A DNA stretch of 64,000 bases from Peromyscus leucopus (taxonomy: Eukaryota; Chordata; Mammalia; Rodentia; Cricetidae), in the NCBI RefSeq assembly GCF_004664715.2, contig NC_051075.1, positions 90,619,709 through 90,683,708 of the forward strand, read 5' to 3'. The position numbers and the translations under genes are program-made. The notes beneath the pieces were generated by a model. It ran no database searches. It saw nothing but the letters and a program-made list of their open reading frames with translations, and was not told the DNA's origin. This document shows positions 1 through 11,803 of this stretch, one piece after another (within the stretch, counting starts at the first letter, position 1; each line of letters starts with the position of its first letter).

Positions 1-230
1 ATCCTACTGTGGGCAATGCTACCCCTATGCAGATGGTCCTGGAGTGTATAAGAAAGTGAGCTCAGCAAGCCACGGAGAGCAAGCCAGTAAGCAGCATTCC
101 TCCAAGGCCTCTGCATCCAGTTCCTGCCTCCAGGTTCCTGCTCTGATTTCCTGCCATGCCTTCTCTTCATGATAGATTGTTGCTTTTGGTCGTGGTATTT
201 TATCACAGCAATAGAAACCTAACTAATACA
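1..230. mobile_element. URR1-like hAT element, partial
   Basis: The right-hand part of a ~430-bp rodent non-autonomous element: a block with 'gagcaagccagtaagcagca', then 'tgcctccaggttcctgctc', then the terminus 'atagaaacctaactaataca'. The same family recurs at 2900, 13390, 16546, 38562, 50854, 56252 and 60580, in both orientations. The left part lies outside the window. I recall the family as URR1 (hAT-Charlie); the name is less certain than the family grouping. Confidence 0.7.
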
Positions 231-973
231 ACCTTACTCTAAAAGCTCATGAGAAAAAAAAATAATAAACCTTCCTCAGTTTTGACTAGTGAGCTGAAAA
301 TGCAAAACCCTTCAAACTCTCAATGGGAAAGGGGCTTTCTGCTGTTTTAACTCCTGTGGCACATCAAACTGGATTGGCATAGATATACATGAAAGACCCT
401 TGATCTGAGGAGTCCAGAAACTAGTCAGAATTGCTCCCGGCGCAACATTGCTGGGCTTGTCAGTACAGACCAAACAGCAGCTCCCTTGGCCTTGCGGTTA
501 TGGTTTTACACATGTCTGTGATCTCAGTTTGCATAGAGAGACAAAATCACTCATCCTCTGAAAGTCATTTCATGCTTCAACCATCAGGCAAACTGTCCCC
601 CAGTGAGCCAGAAATCTCTCTCTAGGCTAGGTACCAACATATTAACTTAAGCTGCTTGGTGCCACGTAGACTCTAAAATATCTAGCAAAGGCGTTGCATA
701 CTGCAGGAGTGACTCTAAACAATAGATTTTTTGCTCATTCGTGAGGAGTGAGGCTTAAGGACTGAATCTCAGTCCTTAGTGACACCAGCTTCCAAAGTAA
801 TTCATACAGAATCATCGCTAGTGATTTAATCCCATGGGAGCATTTAAATTATTCAAAGTCATGAGTATCATTTATTATCATTATTAGTGACGTTTATTGG
901 GTCCTTGCTGATTTTTTTATATCCTGTAATAACTATGGAGGCTTTTGAGGTAGGTAAGAATTTCTCCTAGCAT
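231..973. other. No gene; possible MIR remnant
   Basis: Mostly single-copy DNA with no codon-like organisation. Around 840-960 the sequence 'gcttttgaggtaggtaaga' preceded by AT-rich blocks weakly resembles the 3' half of an ancient MIR; this is a guess. Confidence 0.3.
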
Positions 974-1180
974 TGGGAAAGGCAGCTCAGTCATTAAGTG
1001 CTTACCCCTCACTATGAGGACCTGTGTTCAAATCCCTTACCTACATAGAAAAGGCTAGGTGTGCTAGTTCAAGCTTGCAGTCCAGCACGAGAGAGATGGA
1101 GACAAGAGGCTATCTGGGACTCTCTGGAGAGTGGGCCTAGCTTGCTTTGTCAGGTCAGGCAGCTATCGGAAAAATACAGT
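974..1180 (+). mobile_element. B4-type composite SINE, 5' part
   Basis: The tRNA-like head ('ggcagctcagtcattaagtg', 'aggacctgtgttcaaatccc') is followed by the B4-type body ending 'gcagctatcggaaaaata'. The element is interrupted by the B3 at 1183-1417, and its CA-rich tail resumes afterwards. Confidence 0.65.
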
Positions 1181-1182
1181 GG

Positions 1183-1417
1183 ACACTGGAAAGTTGGCTC
1201 AGCAGTTAAGAGGACCTCGGGCTCTTGCCAAGGACTGAGGTTCACTTCTCAGCACCCACATAGCAGCTCGCAACTGTCTGTACCTCCAGTTCCAAGGGAT
1301 CTGACACCTTTTCCTGGCCTCCACAGGCATCAGGGGATGCATGTATTGCATATACATACACATGTAGACAAATACTCACACACATAAAATGAAACAAAAA
1401 TCAATTTTTTAAAAAGA
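1183..1417 (+). mobile_element. B3 SINE inserted in a B4-type SINE
   Basis: B3 landmarks in order: 'ggctcagcagttaagag', 'ttctcagcacccacatag', 'ctccagttccaagggatctg', 'cctggcctccacaggca', and a tail with 'acacataaaatgaaac'. It sits where a B4-type SINE should have its A-rich joint. Confidence 0.85.
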
Positions 1418-1558
1418 TATGGTAGACAGATCCTTAATAGTGACATTCAGGGTTGACCTGTGACTGCAACACATGAGCACACATTTGTACATGAACACAG
1501 ACAACATCAGCAAGAGTATATATCATATACTCCTACATTCATGTGCACACACAGTACT
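1418..1558 (+). mobile_element. B4-type composite SINE, 3' tail
   Basis: Resumes the outer SINE with 'ggtagacagatccttaata', then 'ggttgacctgtgactgca', then the CA-rich tail typical of this family ('gagcacacatttgtacatga'). Confidence 0.55.
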
Positions 1559-2899
1559 CCTTTAGACAAGAAGGAAAGTCAGGGAACAAACTACAGTCTG
1601 TTGGGGAGTTGTGACCACTGTCTTTGAAAGCTCACACCTTTGTCCAAAGGCACTCTCAGATGAAGAGGAGCACACAGTGATAAAAGCTGGTCCAGTGCAG
1701 AGGCCACTGACTCTTGAGTGCCGTTCACATGGAAGCGACTACTACAGGAAGGACTGCTCACTCATTCCACAGCTGAGCTGGCCTTCCAGAAACAATGGCA
1801 TCTGCTCCAGCAAGGTGTGCAATTGCACAGAACACCAGGAAAGCAGCCTAGGACAGGTTGCTGACCGTGTTCTGTACTACTGTTGGGCAACTGCACCCCT
1901 TCCCATTTGGAAGTCAGCAGACAGGAAACAATGACAATCCTCTCTGACCCCACCTCCAGGAAGGAAGGAGGACTAGGTTCCACCCTCCGATGTGGAGACA
2001 TTTCCGAGAAGAAAAGTAAATAAACCATCTCAGATGGTGTAAGTGGGAGTCATGAGAAACTGAAGGGAGAAGACAGGAGAGTGGAGAACGTAGAAAAAAA
2101 AAATTGAAACACACAAAGAATTAGAGTTAGGGATAAGCGTCCACAAAGCATCCCATACAGTCACAAATGTAAGAAATCACACATGCTTCTCTGATCCTTA
2201 ATCCAGGAGAAATCAAGTCCGGTGAATGTCCCAGCTACACCGCGGTCGTCAGGCTGTGTGACGCTCCTCTGGTAATGACAGGTGGAGAGACAGGAGGAGA
2301 GACAGTTCCTCCTCATTTCTGGATGAAACCTGTCACCGTTCTGAACCACTCTTTGAAAAATAATAAACATGTCTCAGCAGGTTTCATAAATAAGCTAGCC
2401 ATACAAATAAATAGACACAATTATCTGCCACTTATACCACAGGAAACAGGTGACACCCGGGCTACAAAATAAAAACTGTACTGGTCCGAAACAAGAAGCT
2501 AGCAGGATGGCTTCCAACATGTTTTTGGGTGACTGAGGCACTTCATTGCCCAGGCTGGGAAGACACCGTTCATGGGTTCCATCAGGCGTGAAGAAATCAT
2601 GTTCCACTATATAAATTTACAGATGGAAAGGACAAGAAGAGATCATAGCTTGGGGGCCTAAACCACATCTTTCAATCTACCGGAAATGTAAAGTGTGACA
2701 GAGGACAGTTTTATTTTTGCAAATCCTTCTCTTATCTACTGCTTCCCACCAGAGAGATCAGCAGATTGTTAAACACCTGCTTTATCTCCTACTTGAGGGT
2801 CGAGAACTTCACCTGCATCCCACCCCAGCAGTCATCAAGGAACAGTAACAGGGAGATGGAGTGAACGAAGGCTCAAAGAACCTAAATAAGATGGGCAGG
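1559..2899. other. No recognisable feature
   Basis: About 1.3 kb without a repeat I can name. Open frames at 1611-1934 (+) and 1762-2028 (-) overlap each other on opposite strands and show no known domain, so I do not call genes. Confidence 0.5.
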
Positions 2900-3248
2900 T
2901 GTCTTGGTGACTGTTCTGTTGCTATGAAGAGACATCATGACCAAAGCAACCCTTATGAAAGAAAGAGTCAATTGGGAATCCACTTAGGTTGAGAGGTGAC
3001 GTGGAGCCCGGCTGCAGGCAGGCAGACACTGGAGCAGTAGCTGAGAGCTACATCCTGATCCATAGGTAGAGAGAGAAAGCCACAGTGGACCTGGTGTGAG
3101 CTTTTTGAAACCATCCAGCCCACCCCCAGTGACACACTTCCTCCAACAAGGCCATGACTCCTCATCCTTCTCAAAGGCTAGCACTTCCTGGTCACTAAGC
3201 ATTCAAATATATGAGCCCATAGGAGTCATTCTTAGTAAAACCACCACA
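2900..3248. mobile_element. URR1-like hAT element (opposite orientation)
   Basis: Begins 'tgtcttggtgactgttctg' and continues 'gctatgaagagacatcatga', 'cacacttcctccaacaagg', 'aagcattcaaatatatgag', ending 'aaaaccaccaca'. This is the reverse orientation of the element at 1-230 and close to full length for the shorter subfamily. Confidence 0.7.
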
Positions 3249-3478
3249 GTGGGCCAGAGATGCCTGCACCAGGACAAGAACAAAGATCTATGTAATTAAA
3301 GTAAGAATCAAAGAGAAAAATCTTATAAATCAAAATCACTACCAGTGAGTAAGTAGGAAAGGGTGCTAGGCAAGTTGACACCTTCTGAAAAACCATCCCA
3401 AACATCCCATCTCCCCTTTCCCAAGCTGGACAGCAGGTAAACAGTGGTGGGGGGGGAGGAATATTAAGATGCACTTTT

Positions 3479-3629
3479 GGGTGGTGGTGGTGCATGCCTT
3501 TAATCCCAGCACTCGGAAGGCAGAGCCAGGCGGATCTCTGTGAGTTCGAGGCCAGCCTGGTCTACAGAGTAAGTTCCAGGACAGGTACCAAAACTACACA
3601 GAGAAACCCTGTCTCGGGGAAAAAAAAAA
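3479..3629 (+). mobile_element. B1 SINE
   Basis: Landmarks 'catgcctttaatcccagca', 'gagttcgaggccagcctgg', 'acagagaaaccctgtctcg', then an A tail. Target-site duplication aagatgcactttt at 3466-3478, repeated at 3819-3831 beyond the downstream B2. Cricetid-style variant ('gacaggtaccaaaactacac'). Confidence 0.95.
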
Positions 3630-3633
3630 GATT

Positions 3634-3813
3634 GGGCTGGAGAGATGGCTCAGAGGTTAAGAGCACTGACTGCTCTTCCAGAGGTCCTGAGTTCAATTCC
3701 CAGCAACCACATGGTGGCTCACAACCACCTGTAATGAGATCTGGTGCCCTCTTCTGGCCTGCAAGGACACATGCGAGCAGAATACTGTATACATAATAAA
3801 TAAATCTTTTTTT
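3634..3813 (+). mobile_element. B2 SINE inserted in the B1 tail
   Basis: Full-length B2: 'gggctggagagatggctcag' (box A region), 'ttcaattcccagcaacca' (box B region), 'tgccctcttctggcctgc', and a 3' end with 'ataataaataaatctt'. Flanked by aaaaaaagat on both sides (3622-3631 and 3814-3823), so it landed in the A tail of the B1. Confidence 0.95.
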
Positions 3814-3831
3814 AAAAAAAGATGCACTTTT

Positions 3832-4673
3832 ATTACTTTCTGCTTTGCAGTGTATTCTTAATTGATATGCTTTCTATCCTGTACAAAATCTGACAGTATT
3901 AAAGGAAAGAGACTTTCCTTTTTCCATATTTATCATAAATGCTAACACTCAGCCTGGCATTTCCTGATTTAATTACAATTCTTTAGGAACCATGCAAGTA
4001 AAATGATACCAAGGAGAGGGTAGACACAGGAGCTGACTTGTTGAAGTCCTGACAGGTAGTGAGACAAGAACACAGTAAGAGAAGCAACCAAATGTTCAGT
4101 GAAGGAAAGACAGAACCCCTGGGGCTGGGATAATGGGATTTCCCACCCTACACAGGCTACAGAGGGTCATAGACAGATGCTTGCAGAACATATGCTAGGT
4201 AAACTGTGGTCCACCCTAGGAGAGGGATAAAAGCCAAAGAACAGAACTTCATTTGAGTGAAGGTAGAAAGACAGGGTTTAAGTGAAAAGAGGGGCCATTG
4301 AGGAGAAAGCAGAACCCACGATAGGTGGGGTCATAGTCGTGCATACTGAGGACCAAGATGGTTGGGAGAGATGCCCAAACCAGCATGCCTTTCTCCCCTC
4401 ATGATTTCCTCCTCTTCTTCACCAGCGCCACTTAAGGTCAGGAACTTGTATCATCAGATTTTCTTTGGTTTTTTTTCAAATCTCTTTCTCACAGTTTTGT
4501 CATCCTTTACCTATTTCTCTAGCCTTGTCAGCTTCTAAACATTTAAACTTTAGGCTCCTAACTGAATTCTATCTGTATTGTATTCTACCTATATACCAGG
4601 CTAAAAAGAAAGCAGGACATGAGACATGTTAAAGAGGTACAGGTTACAGAGAAGTAGGATATTGCTAAGCTCA
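3832..4673. other. No recognisable feature
   Basis: Single-copy, moderately AT-rich DNA; no repeat family or coding signal that I can support. Confidence 0.5.
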
Positions 4674-4880
4674 ATATTTTATTTTATTTTATCTTATGTG
4701 CTGGGTGTTTTGCCTGTGTGTATGTATGCACCTCGTGACTGTGAAGGCCAGGAGAGAGTGTTAGGTCCCTTGCAACTGGAGCTTCAGATGGTTGTGAGCT
4801 TCCATGCTGAGAATTGAACCTAGATCCTCTACAAGAGCATCTAGTGTTATTGACTGCTGAGTTATCTCTCCAGCTCCCCA
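4674..4880 (-). mobile_element. B3 SINE
   Basis: Reverse-strand B3: the plus strand shows 'tgcaactggagcttcagatg' and 'gctgagttatctctccagct', the complement of the tRNA-like head, with 'ttattttatttt' as the complement of the A-rich tail. Confidence 0.85.
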
Positions 4881-4904
4881 GTGTTTAAAACTTTTAAAAA
4901 ATAT

Positions 4905-5570
4905 ATATTTTAAAAACTAAGACTTCCAGGTAAATGAAACCAAAAAGAAAGAGCTATTACAGCTGATAACACAGAAATATAGAGGTTCAGAAGATGGAAT
5001 GATGAACAATTTGCCAACAAATTGGACAATTTGCAAGAAATGGACAAATTCCTAGATACACACAACCTATAAAGACTCAGTAATGAAAAAAAAATGACCA
5101 GCACATAATGAGTAAAGATTGAAACTGTAATTTAAAAGAAAGTTTCCCGTCAAAGATGAGAGCCAAATCGCTTTACTGCTGACTTACATCAACTGCTTAA
5201 AACAGACCTAATAACAACTCCTGTCAAACTCTCCCAAAAGACTCAGAGGGAAGGAGTACTTCCAAAGTCATTATACAACTCCTGCATCAGCCTTGCACTA
5301 AATCCAGAAAAGAATCTTAGGAGGATAGAAAATTGCAGGCCTGAGGAATGGACAGATGCAAAAATCCTCTACAAAACACCAGTGTGACAGACTCAGCACC
5401 ACAGGTCAGGTGGGGTTTATCACTGGGATACACATGCCTTTGTAAATGTGGTGACAGACTGAAGACTGAAGTCACCTCCACACATACAGAAAATGCAGTG
5501 AATAGCCACTAGCCTTTCATGATCAAGAGAATTAAAGCTCGTAAAGTACTGGGTTTAAAGAGGAAGTATC
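4905..5570 (+). mobile_element. Old L1 ORF2 (reverse transcriptase region), decayed
   Basis: Colinear with the L1 ORF2 RT region: 'gacaaattcctagatacaca', 'cgctttactgctgacttaca', 'agggaaggagtacttccaaa', 'gatgcaaaaatcctctacaa', then 'ggtggggtttatcactggga'. Many stops and frameshifts. Divergence suggests an old L1M/Lx-age copy. It continues after the B3 at 5572. Confidence 0.8.
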
Positions 5571-5571
5571 T

Positions 5572-5795
5572 CGGGACCAGGGTAGCTCACTGCTTAACAG
5601 CACATGCTGCTCTTGCAGAGGACCCAGGTGCAGTTCCCATCACACACATTGCAACTCACAGCTGTTCTCTAACTCCAGTTCAAGGGGGATCTGATGCCCT
5701 CTTCTGGCCTCCACAGGCACTGCAGGCCCATGGTGCACATACATACATGCAGGTAAACATTCACACACATAAAGCAAAAATAAAGTTTTTAAAGG
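5572..5795 (+). mobile_element. B3 SINE inside L1
   Basis: 'tgctcttgcagaggaccca', 'ctccagttcaagggggatc', 'ctcttctggcctccacaggc' and a CA/A-rich tail. L1 sequence resumes immediately after it. Confidence 0.85.
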
Positions 5796-7570
5796 AAAAT
5801 ACTTCAATGCAATAAGAGCCACATATGACAGACCCTATGGACCCCCCCCCAAAAAAAAAAAAAACAAATCTCCTACTTAGAGCAAAATCAAGGATCATCA
5901 TCTTTCTCTCTTCCCTGCTTTCTTCCAATAACACTTCAAAACCCCAGCTGGACCAATTAAGCAAGAGAAAGAAAATTAGATGGACTAAAGTAAAAATATC
6001 TGTTTTCTAATGACATGATAATACAAGAAGAGAAAGTCCTGAAGACATCAAAAATCTGTTATTGGTATAAATAAACCAAATTCAGGCTACAAAATTAACA
6101 CTTGAAAGTCAATAGAATTTCTGTACACTAACCCTGACCCATCTGAAAATGAAATTAAGAAAAGACATCATCTACAAGAGCAACAACCAGTTAAATACTT
6201 AGGCATAAATTTAAACAAGGACACAAAAGAAAACAGGAACAATGATGGGGGAAATTAAAGAAAACACAAAGGAAACATTATCCCTGGTTCTTGGATTGAA
6301 TGAATTAAAGTGTCTTGAAATTCTTCAGACAGTCTAAAATAGTCTGCAGATCCAATGAAATCCATATCAATGTCCCAACAGCATTTCTCACAGAAATTAA
6401 AAAAAAAATACCCTTAAATTCCTATGATACCACAAAAGGCCTTGAAGGGTCCGAAAATAATATTAAATTAAAAGAACAGATCTGAAGATATCACACACCA
6501 CAGTTACAAATGTTAGTGTTGTCAATGACAAACAAAAGAGCATGGTACTGATGTAAACACCAATATATTATCTATGGAACAGGCTAGAAAAGGGAGAGAC
6601 GGAATGAAAGCAATGAGATCACAGAAGAAAGGATCAAACATAGTTCAGCTCTCACTTTACAAATCCCATTTTCCATTAAAAGCATCCAGAGGGCCTCAGG
6701 GAAATAACTGGTTATCTAAGGTTGAGGAAATAGAAAATAATTCTGCAATAACTGATGTTACCACAAAGCAATGAAGTTCTAAAAAAGTGATGGGTCATTT
6801 GACAGGAAACAAGAGCCAACCTGGAGGGGTTGCTGAAGGCAGAAATGTGAGGAAATCTGAGCATTGGGGGTGACAGCCCAGAGCACAAAATAAGTATCCA
6901 CGAATCCATAGAGATATGAACAAATAACTGAAGACGTAACCAATGGAGGCAGGGGTGTTAATGACTCTTCACACAAGAATTCTAACCAGAAACAGAGGCA
7001 GAGGCAGAGAGCCAGCATCAGGAGAGTTCTATGCAGTAACAAGTGCAGGCAACATCCATCAGAGATGCTGAGATTAGGGGACCAACAGAGAAGAGAAACG
7101 ATGCGTTCACTGGCTTAGAATCTCTCCACACTGTCATTACTACCTCCTTGGGCTCAAGGAGTCACTCCGCAATAAAGCGACCTAATGGCCAACCCTCCTC
7201 AACCAAAGAACCAGATTTGGCACCAATGTTGGTGGCCGGAATGATACTTCTGTAGCATCCTTGACAAAAATGCCTAATTTTAACTAAATCATGAGAAAAT
7301 ATTAGAAAACCCAGGGACATTCTTCAAAGTCACTGATCAGTGTCCTTCAAATTGAGTCAAGGTCAAACACAAAAGGACTAAAGAGGAATGATCTATGAGT
7401 TTGAAGTTGACGGAGACCTAATTAACAAAATGTAATGTGATTCTGAATTGATTCCTGAGCCAATCCAAGACACTGAAAGCAAAATAATAATAATAATAAT
7501 TTTTAAAATCTGGCAAAATTTGAATAAAGTCTCTACTAACATTATTACGCCAATATGAATGCACTATATC
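5796..7570 (+). mobile_element. Old L1, end of ORF2 and 3' UTR
   Basis: After 'atgcaataagagccacatat' (L1 '..ataataaaggccatatatg') the order follows ORF2: 'ttaagcaagagaaagaaaat', 'ctacaaaattaacacttgaa', 'ccaatgaaatccatatcaat', 'aaagagcatggtactgatg'. At 7260-7560 ('gggacattcttcaaagtcac', 'ggcaaaatttgaataaagtc') it matches the 3' UTR I recall for old mammalian L1M families. Middle part (6600-7250) is less clear. Non-functional. Confidence 0.7.
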
Positions 7571-7608
7571 TGTAGAGCATGTTGATTAGCAGGGGTTCAT
7601 CAGAGTTC

Positions 7609-7830
7609 GGATCTGGAGAGATGGCTAGCAATGAAGAGCACTGGCTGCTCTGTTGGAGGACACAGGTTTGGTTCCCAGCACCCACACAGTGGTTCCTCTC
7701 CATCTGTAACTCCAATTCCAGGGGACTCAACACCTTCTCTTGTATCCATGGGCACTGCACACATGTGGTATAGACATCCATGAAAGCAAAAAACCCATAC
7801 ATATAAAATAGCAATAATAATTAATAATAT
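7609..7830 (+). mobile_element. B3 SINE
   Basis: 'ggatctggagagatggctag', 'cagcacccacacagtggttc', 'ctccaattccaggggactc', with a CA/A-rich 3' tail. It follows the end of the old L1. Confidence 0.85.
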
Positions 7831-8047
7831 TAACAGCTTAAAATTTTTTTAGAAAGAACTCAACTATTTACAACATTATTAAAGACTAAAATGATGAGTT
7901 CAAAGTAAAAATCTGTTTGTCTGTTGTCTCTTTTAACAACAGAGGAAAAAACCAACCTAACACAAAAATTTCTTCATTTATCAAGTTTCCTGCTAAAACA
8001 GTCAAATGGGCCAAACTACTGATTCTGTAATAAATATTTTGGGTGTC

Positions 8048-8631
8048 TGTAGTGATATATTGTATATCAAATAAAGCTTGCCTGAGAATCAGAGGACAGA
8101 GCCAGCCACTAGATTAAACATAGAGGCCAGGCAGTGGTGGCACACACCTTTAATCCTAGCACTCTGGGAGGCAGAGATCCCACCCGATCTCTGGGTTCAA
8201 AGCCACCCTAGACTATATGAAATTGACTCAGTCTAGGAGAGAAATAGAGCCAGGCAGTGGTGGCACACACATTTAATCCCAGTACTTGGGAGTCACAGGC
8301 CTTTAATTCCAGCACTTGAGATCTCATGCTTTTGCTACCAGTATTTAAGAAGCACACATGCCTTTAATCCCAGCTCTAGGAAGGAAGTGATAGCCAGGCA
8401 GATAAAGGCATATAAGTTCTGAGGAGACAGGAACTAGCCCCTTTCTGGCTGAGGACTCAGAGGCTTTCAGTCTGAGGATTCATGGAGGTAGGATCTCGCC
8501 TTCCATTTGGCCTGAGGATTCAGTAGCGGTGAGAAGTTTCTCTAGTGGCTTGTTCCTTTGTTTCTCTGATCTTTCAGCATTTACCCCAATATCTGGGGTT
8601 TTTTATTAAGATCTTTAGGGTTCGTGCAACA
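8048..8631 (-). mobile_element. Solo LTR with embedded B1-like modules
   Basis: Read on the minus strand it begins TGTTGCACGAACCC at 8631, passes 'cagatattggggtaaatgc' and 'gaaagatcagagaaac', and ends '..caagctttatttgatata..caCTACA' near 8048, a TG..CA layout. Several 'ggcagtggtggcacaca' / 'tttaatcccagcactt' B1-like blocks lie inside (8130-8385). I recognise a widespread rodent LTR-type element but cannot name the subfamily. No clear target-site duplication. Confidence 0.6.
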
Positions 8632-9131
8632 TCTCATCATTTTCATTGCCAGATGAGAAGAATAAAATTGTGACTGAGACAGGAAAGATGCACTTTTCCT
8701 CTTGACATACTTAGGTTCTGGTAGGCATCTAGGGGACAAGAGGGAACCAGCATGACCAGAGGAAACTTGTGAATGGAAGCAGTGAGCTGCAGTGTGGATC
8801 CGGGAAGCACTGATGTCGTACCTCAGATGAAGGAACACATTTCAGGACAGGCAGATACCAACATTTTGCTTACTTCATTTCCCCCGGGAAAAATAAAACT
8901 CAGACTAGCTTCCAACAACTGCTCTTCTGACCCAGCAAGTGTTCTGGCCTTTAACGGTCTCTGTCAACTGCAAAGTCCTGCACTGCCCCGCCCCCACCAT
9001 CTTCAGATATGAAGGACGCACTAACAGAAGCGTAACAACACCATCAGAAGTTACTCACAGGCCGAGGACTCTGCCGAGAGAGTCTAAATATGACAGCACA
9101 CAGTATAGACATATATGAAAGCGTCACCGGG
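8632..9131. other. No recognisable feature
   Basis: Single-copy DNA between the LTR and a B1; nothing supported. Confidence 0.5.
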
Positions 9132-9146
9132 AAGTGCATCATTTCT

Positions 9147-9172
9147 TTTCTTTTTTTCTTTCTTTCTTTCTT

Positions 9173-9217
<45 letters not shown>

Positions 9218-9322
9218 ATTTTTTTCGAGACAGTGTTTCTCTGTGTTGTTTTGGTGCCTGTCCTGGATCTTGCTCTGTAGACCAGGCTGGCCTTGAACGC
9301 ACACAGATCTGCCTGGCTCTGC
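9147..9322 (-). mobile_element. B1 SINE with ~80-nt tail
   Basis: The plus strand shows a (TTTC)n plus T50-class tail (9147-9226), then 'cgagacagtgtttctctgtg' and 'accaggctggccttgaac'. Target-site duplication aagtgYatcatttct at 9132-9146 and 9323-9337, one mismatch. The long tail suggests a recent insertion. 5'-truncated. Confidence 0.95.
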
Positions 9323-9448
9323 AAGTGTATCATTTCTATATAAACATGATAATAAAAGGATTTTAAAAATCAAAGAATCCCATATAGCCTCTGATAAAAC
9401 TGTAGCCCTCTGCTGTGTCTGTAATCCCCAAGTGTCACATCAAGGCAG

Positions 9449-9451
<3 letters not shown>

Positions 9452-9494
<43 letters not shown>
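9452..9494. repeat. (CT)n microsatellite
   Basis: About 21 uninterrupted CT units. Confidence 0.98.
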
Positions 9495-9497
<3 letters not shown>

Positions 9498-10091
9498 CAA
9501 TCGTAGAGAGTCTTCTTTCTGGCTTGTGCCTCTAGAAATCAAAGAGTAAGAAGCCAGGAAACTATGCTGCCCTGTGTTGTAAATACATGAATTCTGGATG
9601 TGCTGCACTGGTTTAGAGACATTGTGAGAAAAACTGAATGTGCTTCAGAAACTTAACCTAGGCGCCCTAGGCTGGGCACCATCTATTCCTACAAATAAAG
9701 TAATATGACCTACAAGCCAAACTGCCTGTCCTTGCTCTCATCTGTAACAAAAACCATCTCTAAGAATCTCCCCTTGCAAGCCTCAGGGTATCTGACATGT
9801 ACACACTGATGTAAACAGCTGTCACCTAGAGGCAGCAACCAGGACTTCTCCCCTGCCCTCCCATGGGAAGTGTAATGATGGTTAAACCCCAACTGCACCT
9901 GGCTTCTCCTGCTGAGGATGAATGACCCTCTGTCTCCAAAGACCCTGTCTCCTCAGTGCCACATTTGCCAGTACTCCTTGGGTTCCAGAACCTCTGTCTG
10001 CCCAGAGGAAGCCTGGTTTTCCTCTGTGCAGTCTGTTTCTTAGACCTACACAATCTGTCTACAACCAACCAATGGCCATGCTGGGACATAG
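9495..10091. other. No recognisable feature
   Basis: Single-copy DNA; short overlapping open frames on both strands without a recognisable product. Confidence 0.5.
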
Positions 10092-10285
10092 ACCGCGGGG
10101 CTTAGAAGGCAGAGTGCTTGCCTGGCACACACAAAGCCCTGGGACCCATCCCCAGTATCACATACACTGAGAGGGGGGGTACATGCTTATAATTCCAGGG
10201 CTAGGGAGGTTCATCCTTGGCTATTCAGCAAGTCAATGGGCAGCCTGTGCTACATGGGACCCTTTCTTGAAATAAAATAAAAAAG
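10092..10285 (+). mobile_element. ID-B1 dimeric SINE
   Basis: An ID head ('gcagagtgcttgcctggcac', 'aaagccctgggacccatcc') joined to a B1-type body ('tgcttataattccagggcta', 'gctacatgggaccctttctt') and an A-rich tail. Confidence 0.8.
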
Positions 10286-11611
10286 ATAGCTGAAGACATA
10301 TGGAGTAGAGTGATTGCAAGGTTCTGAGCTGGGTTGCCATGACAGCACGGACTAGAAAGAAAGAGACGTGGAGGAGAGAAGGGAAGAGAAAGTCTTACAG
10401 GCACAAGAAAAAAAAGTAAAGAGTTGCTGGGGTCCACTGTCTTGGTTCCTCTATCTCAATCCACTCCAAACACTGAGAACATAATGCCCTCTTTCTCACT
10501 ATGCCAAAGGAGAAGACGAACGCAACTTTCATGTTCCTCCAAATGATACTGGAGACACAGCCACCCCTGCGGAGCTTATCTGGAGCCACCCAAGCGACCA
10601 GTGGTGTTTCTGGACAGCTCCCTTCTACAAGGCCAGAATGCACAGGGACTCGATGTGTGTGAAGCTGCCAAGCCCTCTGTGCAGAGGGTGGGATTCATCT
10701 CTCGCTATTTTGAATCCTTTTAAAGTAGCAATTCAGGATGTTGTCGTTGGCTTTATATAAAATAGAATCTTTTGCTAATACCTTTCCTTCCTTCCAAACA
10801 AGGATAAAATTATTGCTTCTATCAAATCTTTTTAAAGCGAGTCTAACAACTTGGAAAAACAACTGCATGCACTTAGATAATTGTACTCCATGGTTTATGG
10901 TTTTCAAAGAGCTTTCACATCCATTATCTAATTTACCTTTCAACACAGCTGAACAGTCCCTAACTAGACAAGATAGATCCTAGTGAAACTCACAGGAAGG
11001 CTCCGGCCAGCACTGAGTGGCCTCCTGTTGGAGGGGAGCCTCTCAGAACACACTTCAAAGTCCCAGAGCCCTCACGTTCCACCCCAAGGTCACACACCCA
11101 GTTTCCACCTCAGAGGAGGGAAGCGAGCTCTGTGGTGACTCCACGGTGACTAAAGAGTCAAAGGGCATTGGTCCCTAAGGAGAATAAGTCCTCAGGATAC
11201 TTAGAGCGGCTACATTTCCTTCCTCATGGAAGATGGACGGGAATGTCTGAACATCCATAACGTGAAGAACAGATCTGATTTCCCTCCAAAATATGAAGAA
11301 CTACAAAACGTCTTGCTCATAAGAAAGTATGTCAATCAGCCTGTCATGGAAGACACGGCCAATCAAAATCAGAGAAAGCACTCCAGCTTTTTAAAAAAAG
11401 AAAATGCAAACAATCCAGTCGCCGCCCTCCCCCCAGCCTCCCCGTCTCCAGCCTCAGAATTCATTTATCATGGACAAGTGAACTCCCAGAAAGAAAAGCT
11501 TCTCCTGCCAAGTTGATGGACTTTTATTGAGGTTTTTCTACAGTGGCATTTTAAGGTCTTTCAGAAGAATCACAAGAACACTCCAGATTTCAGGAAATAC
11601 ATTAGTTTAAA
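10286..11611. other. No recognisable feature
   Basis: About 1.3 kb with no repeat I can name. A 96-codon frame at 11226-11516 has no recognisable motif or family resemblance and I do not call it. Confidence 0.5.
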
Positions 11612-11785
11612 AACTGCAGCTAGGTAATGGAGAAAGTGCAGTGGTTAATGGCATGGCTGCTTTTCCAGAGAACCTGGGTTCGAGTCCCAGCACCAGCATG
11701 GAGGTTCAGTCATTGCAAGTCCAGTTCCAGGGAACCTAATTCCCTCTTCTGGCTACCATGGACTGCAAGATTCTTTGATTAGAGA
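11612..11785 (+). mobile_element. B2/B3 SINE, degraded
   Basis: 'tgcttttccagagaacctgg', 'ttcgagtcccagcaccagca', 'ccctcttctggctaccatg'; tail short. A T17 run follows at 11786-11803. Confidence 0.75.
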
Positions 11786-11803
11786 TTTTTTTTTTTTTTT
11801 TAA

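Noticed and set aside
9044..9373. Lys-rich frames on the minus strand
   Set aside because: They translate the poly-T tail of a B1.
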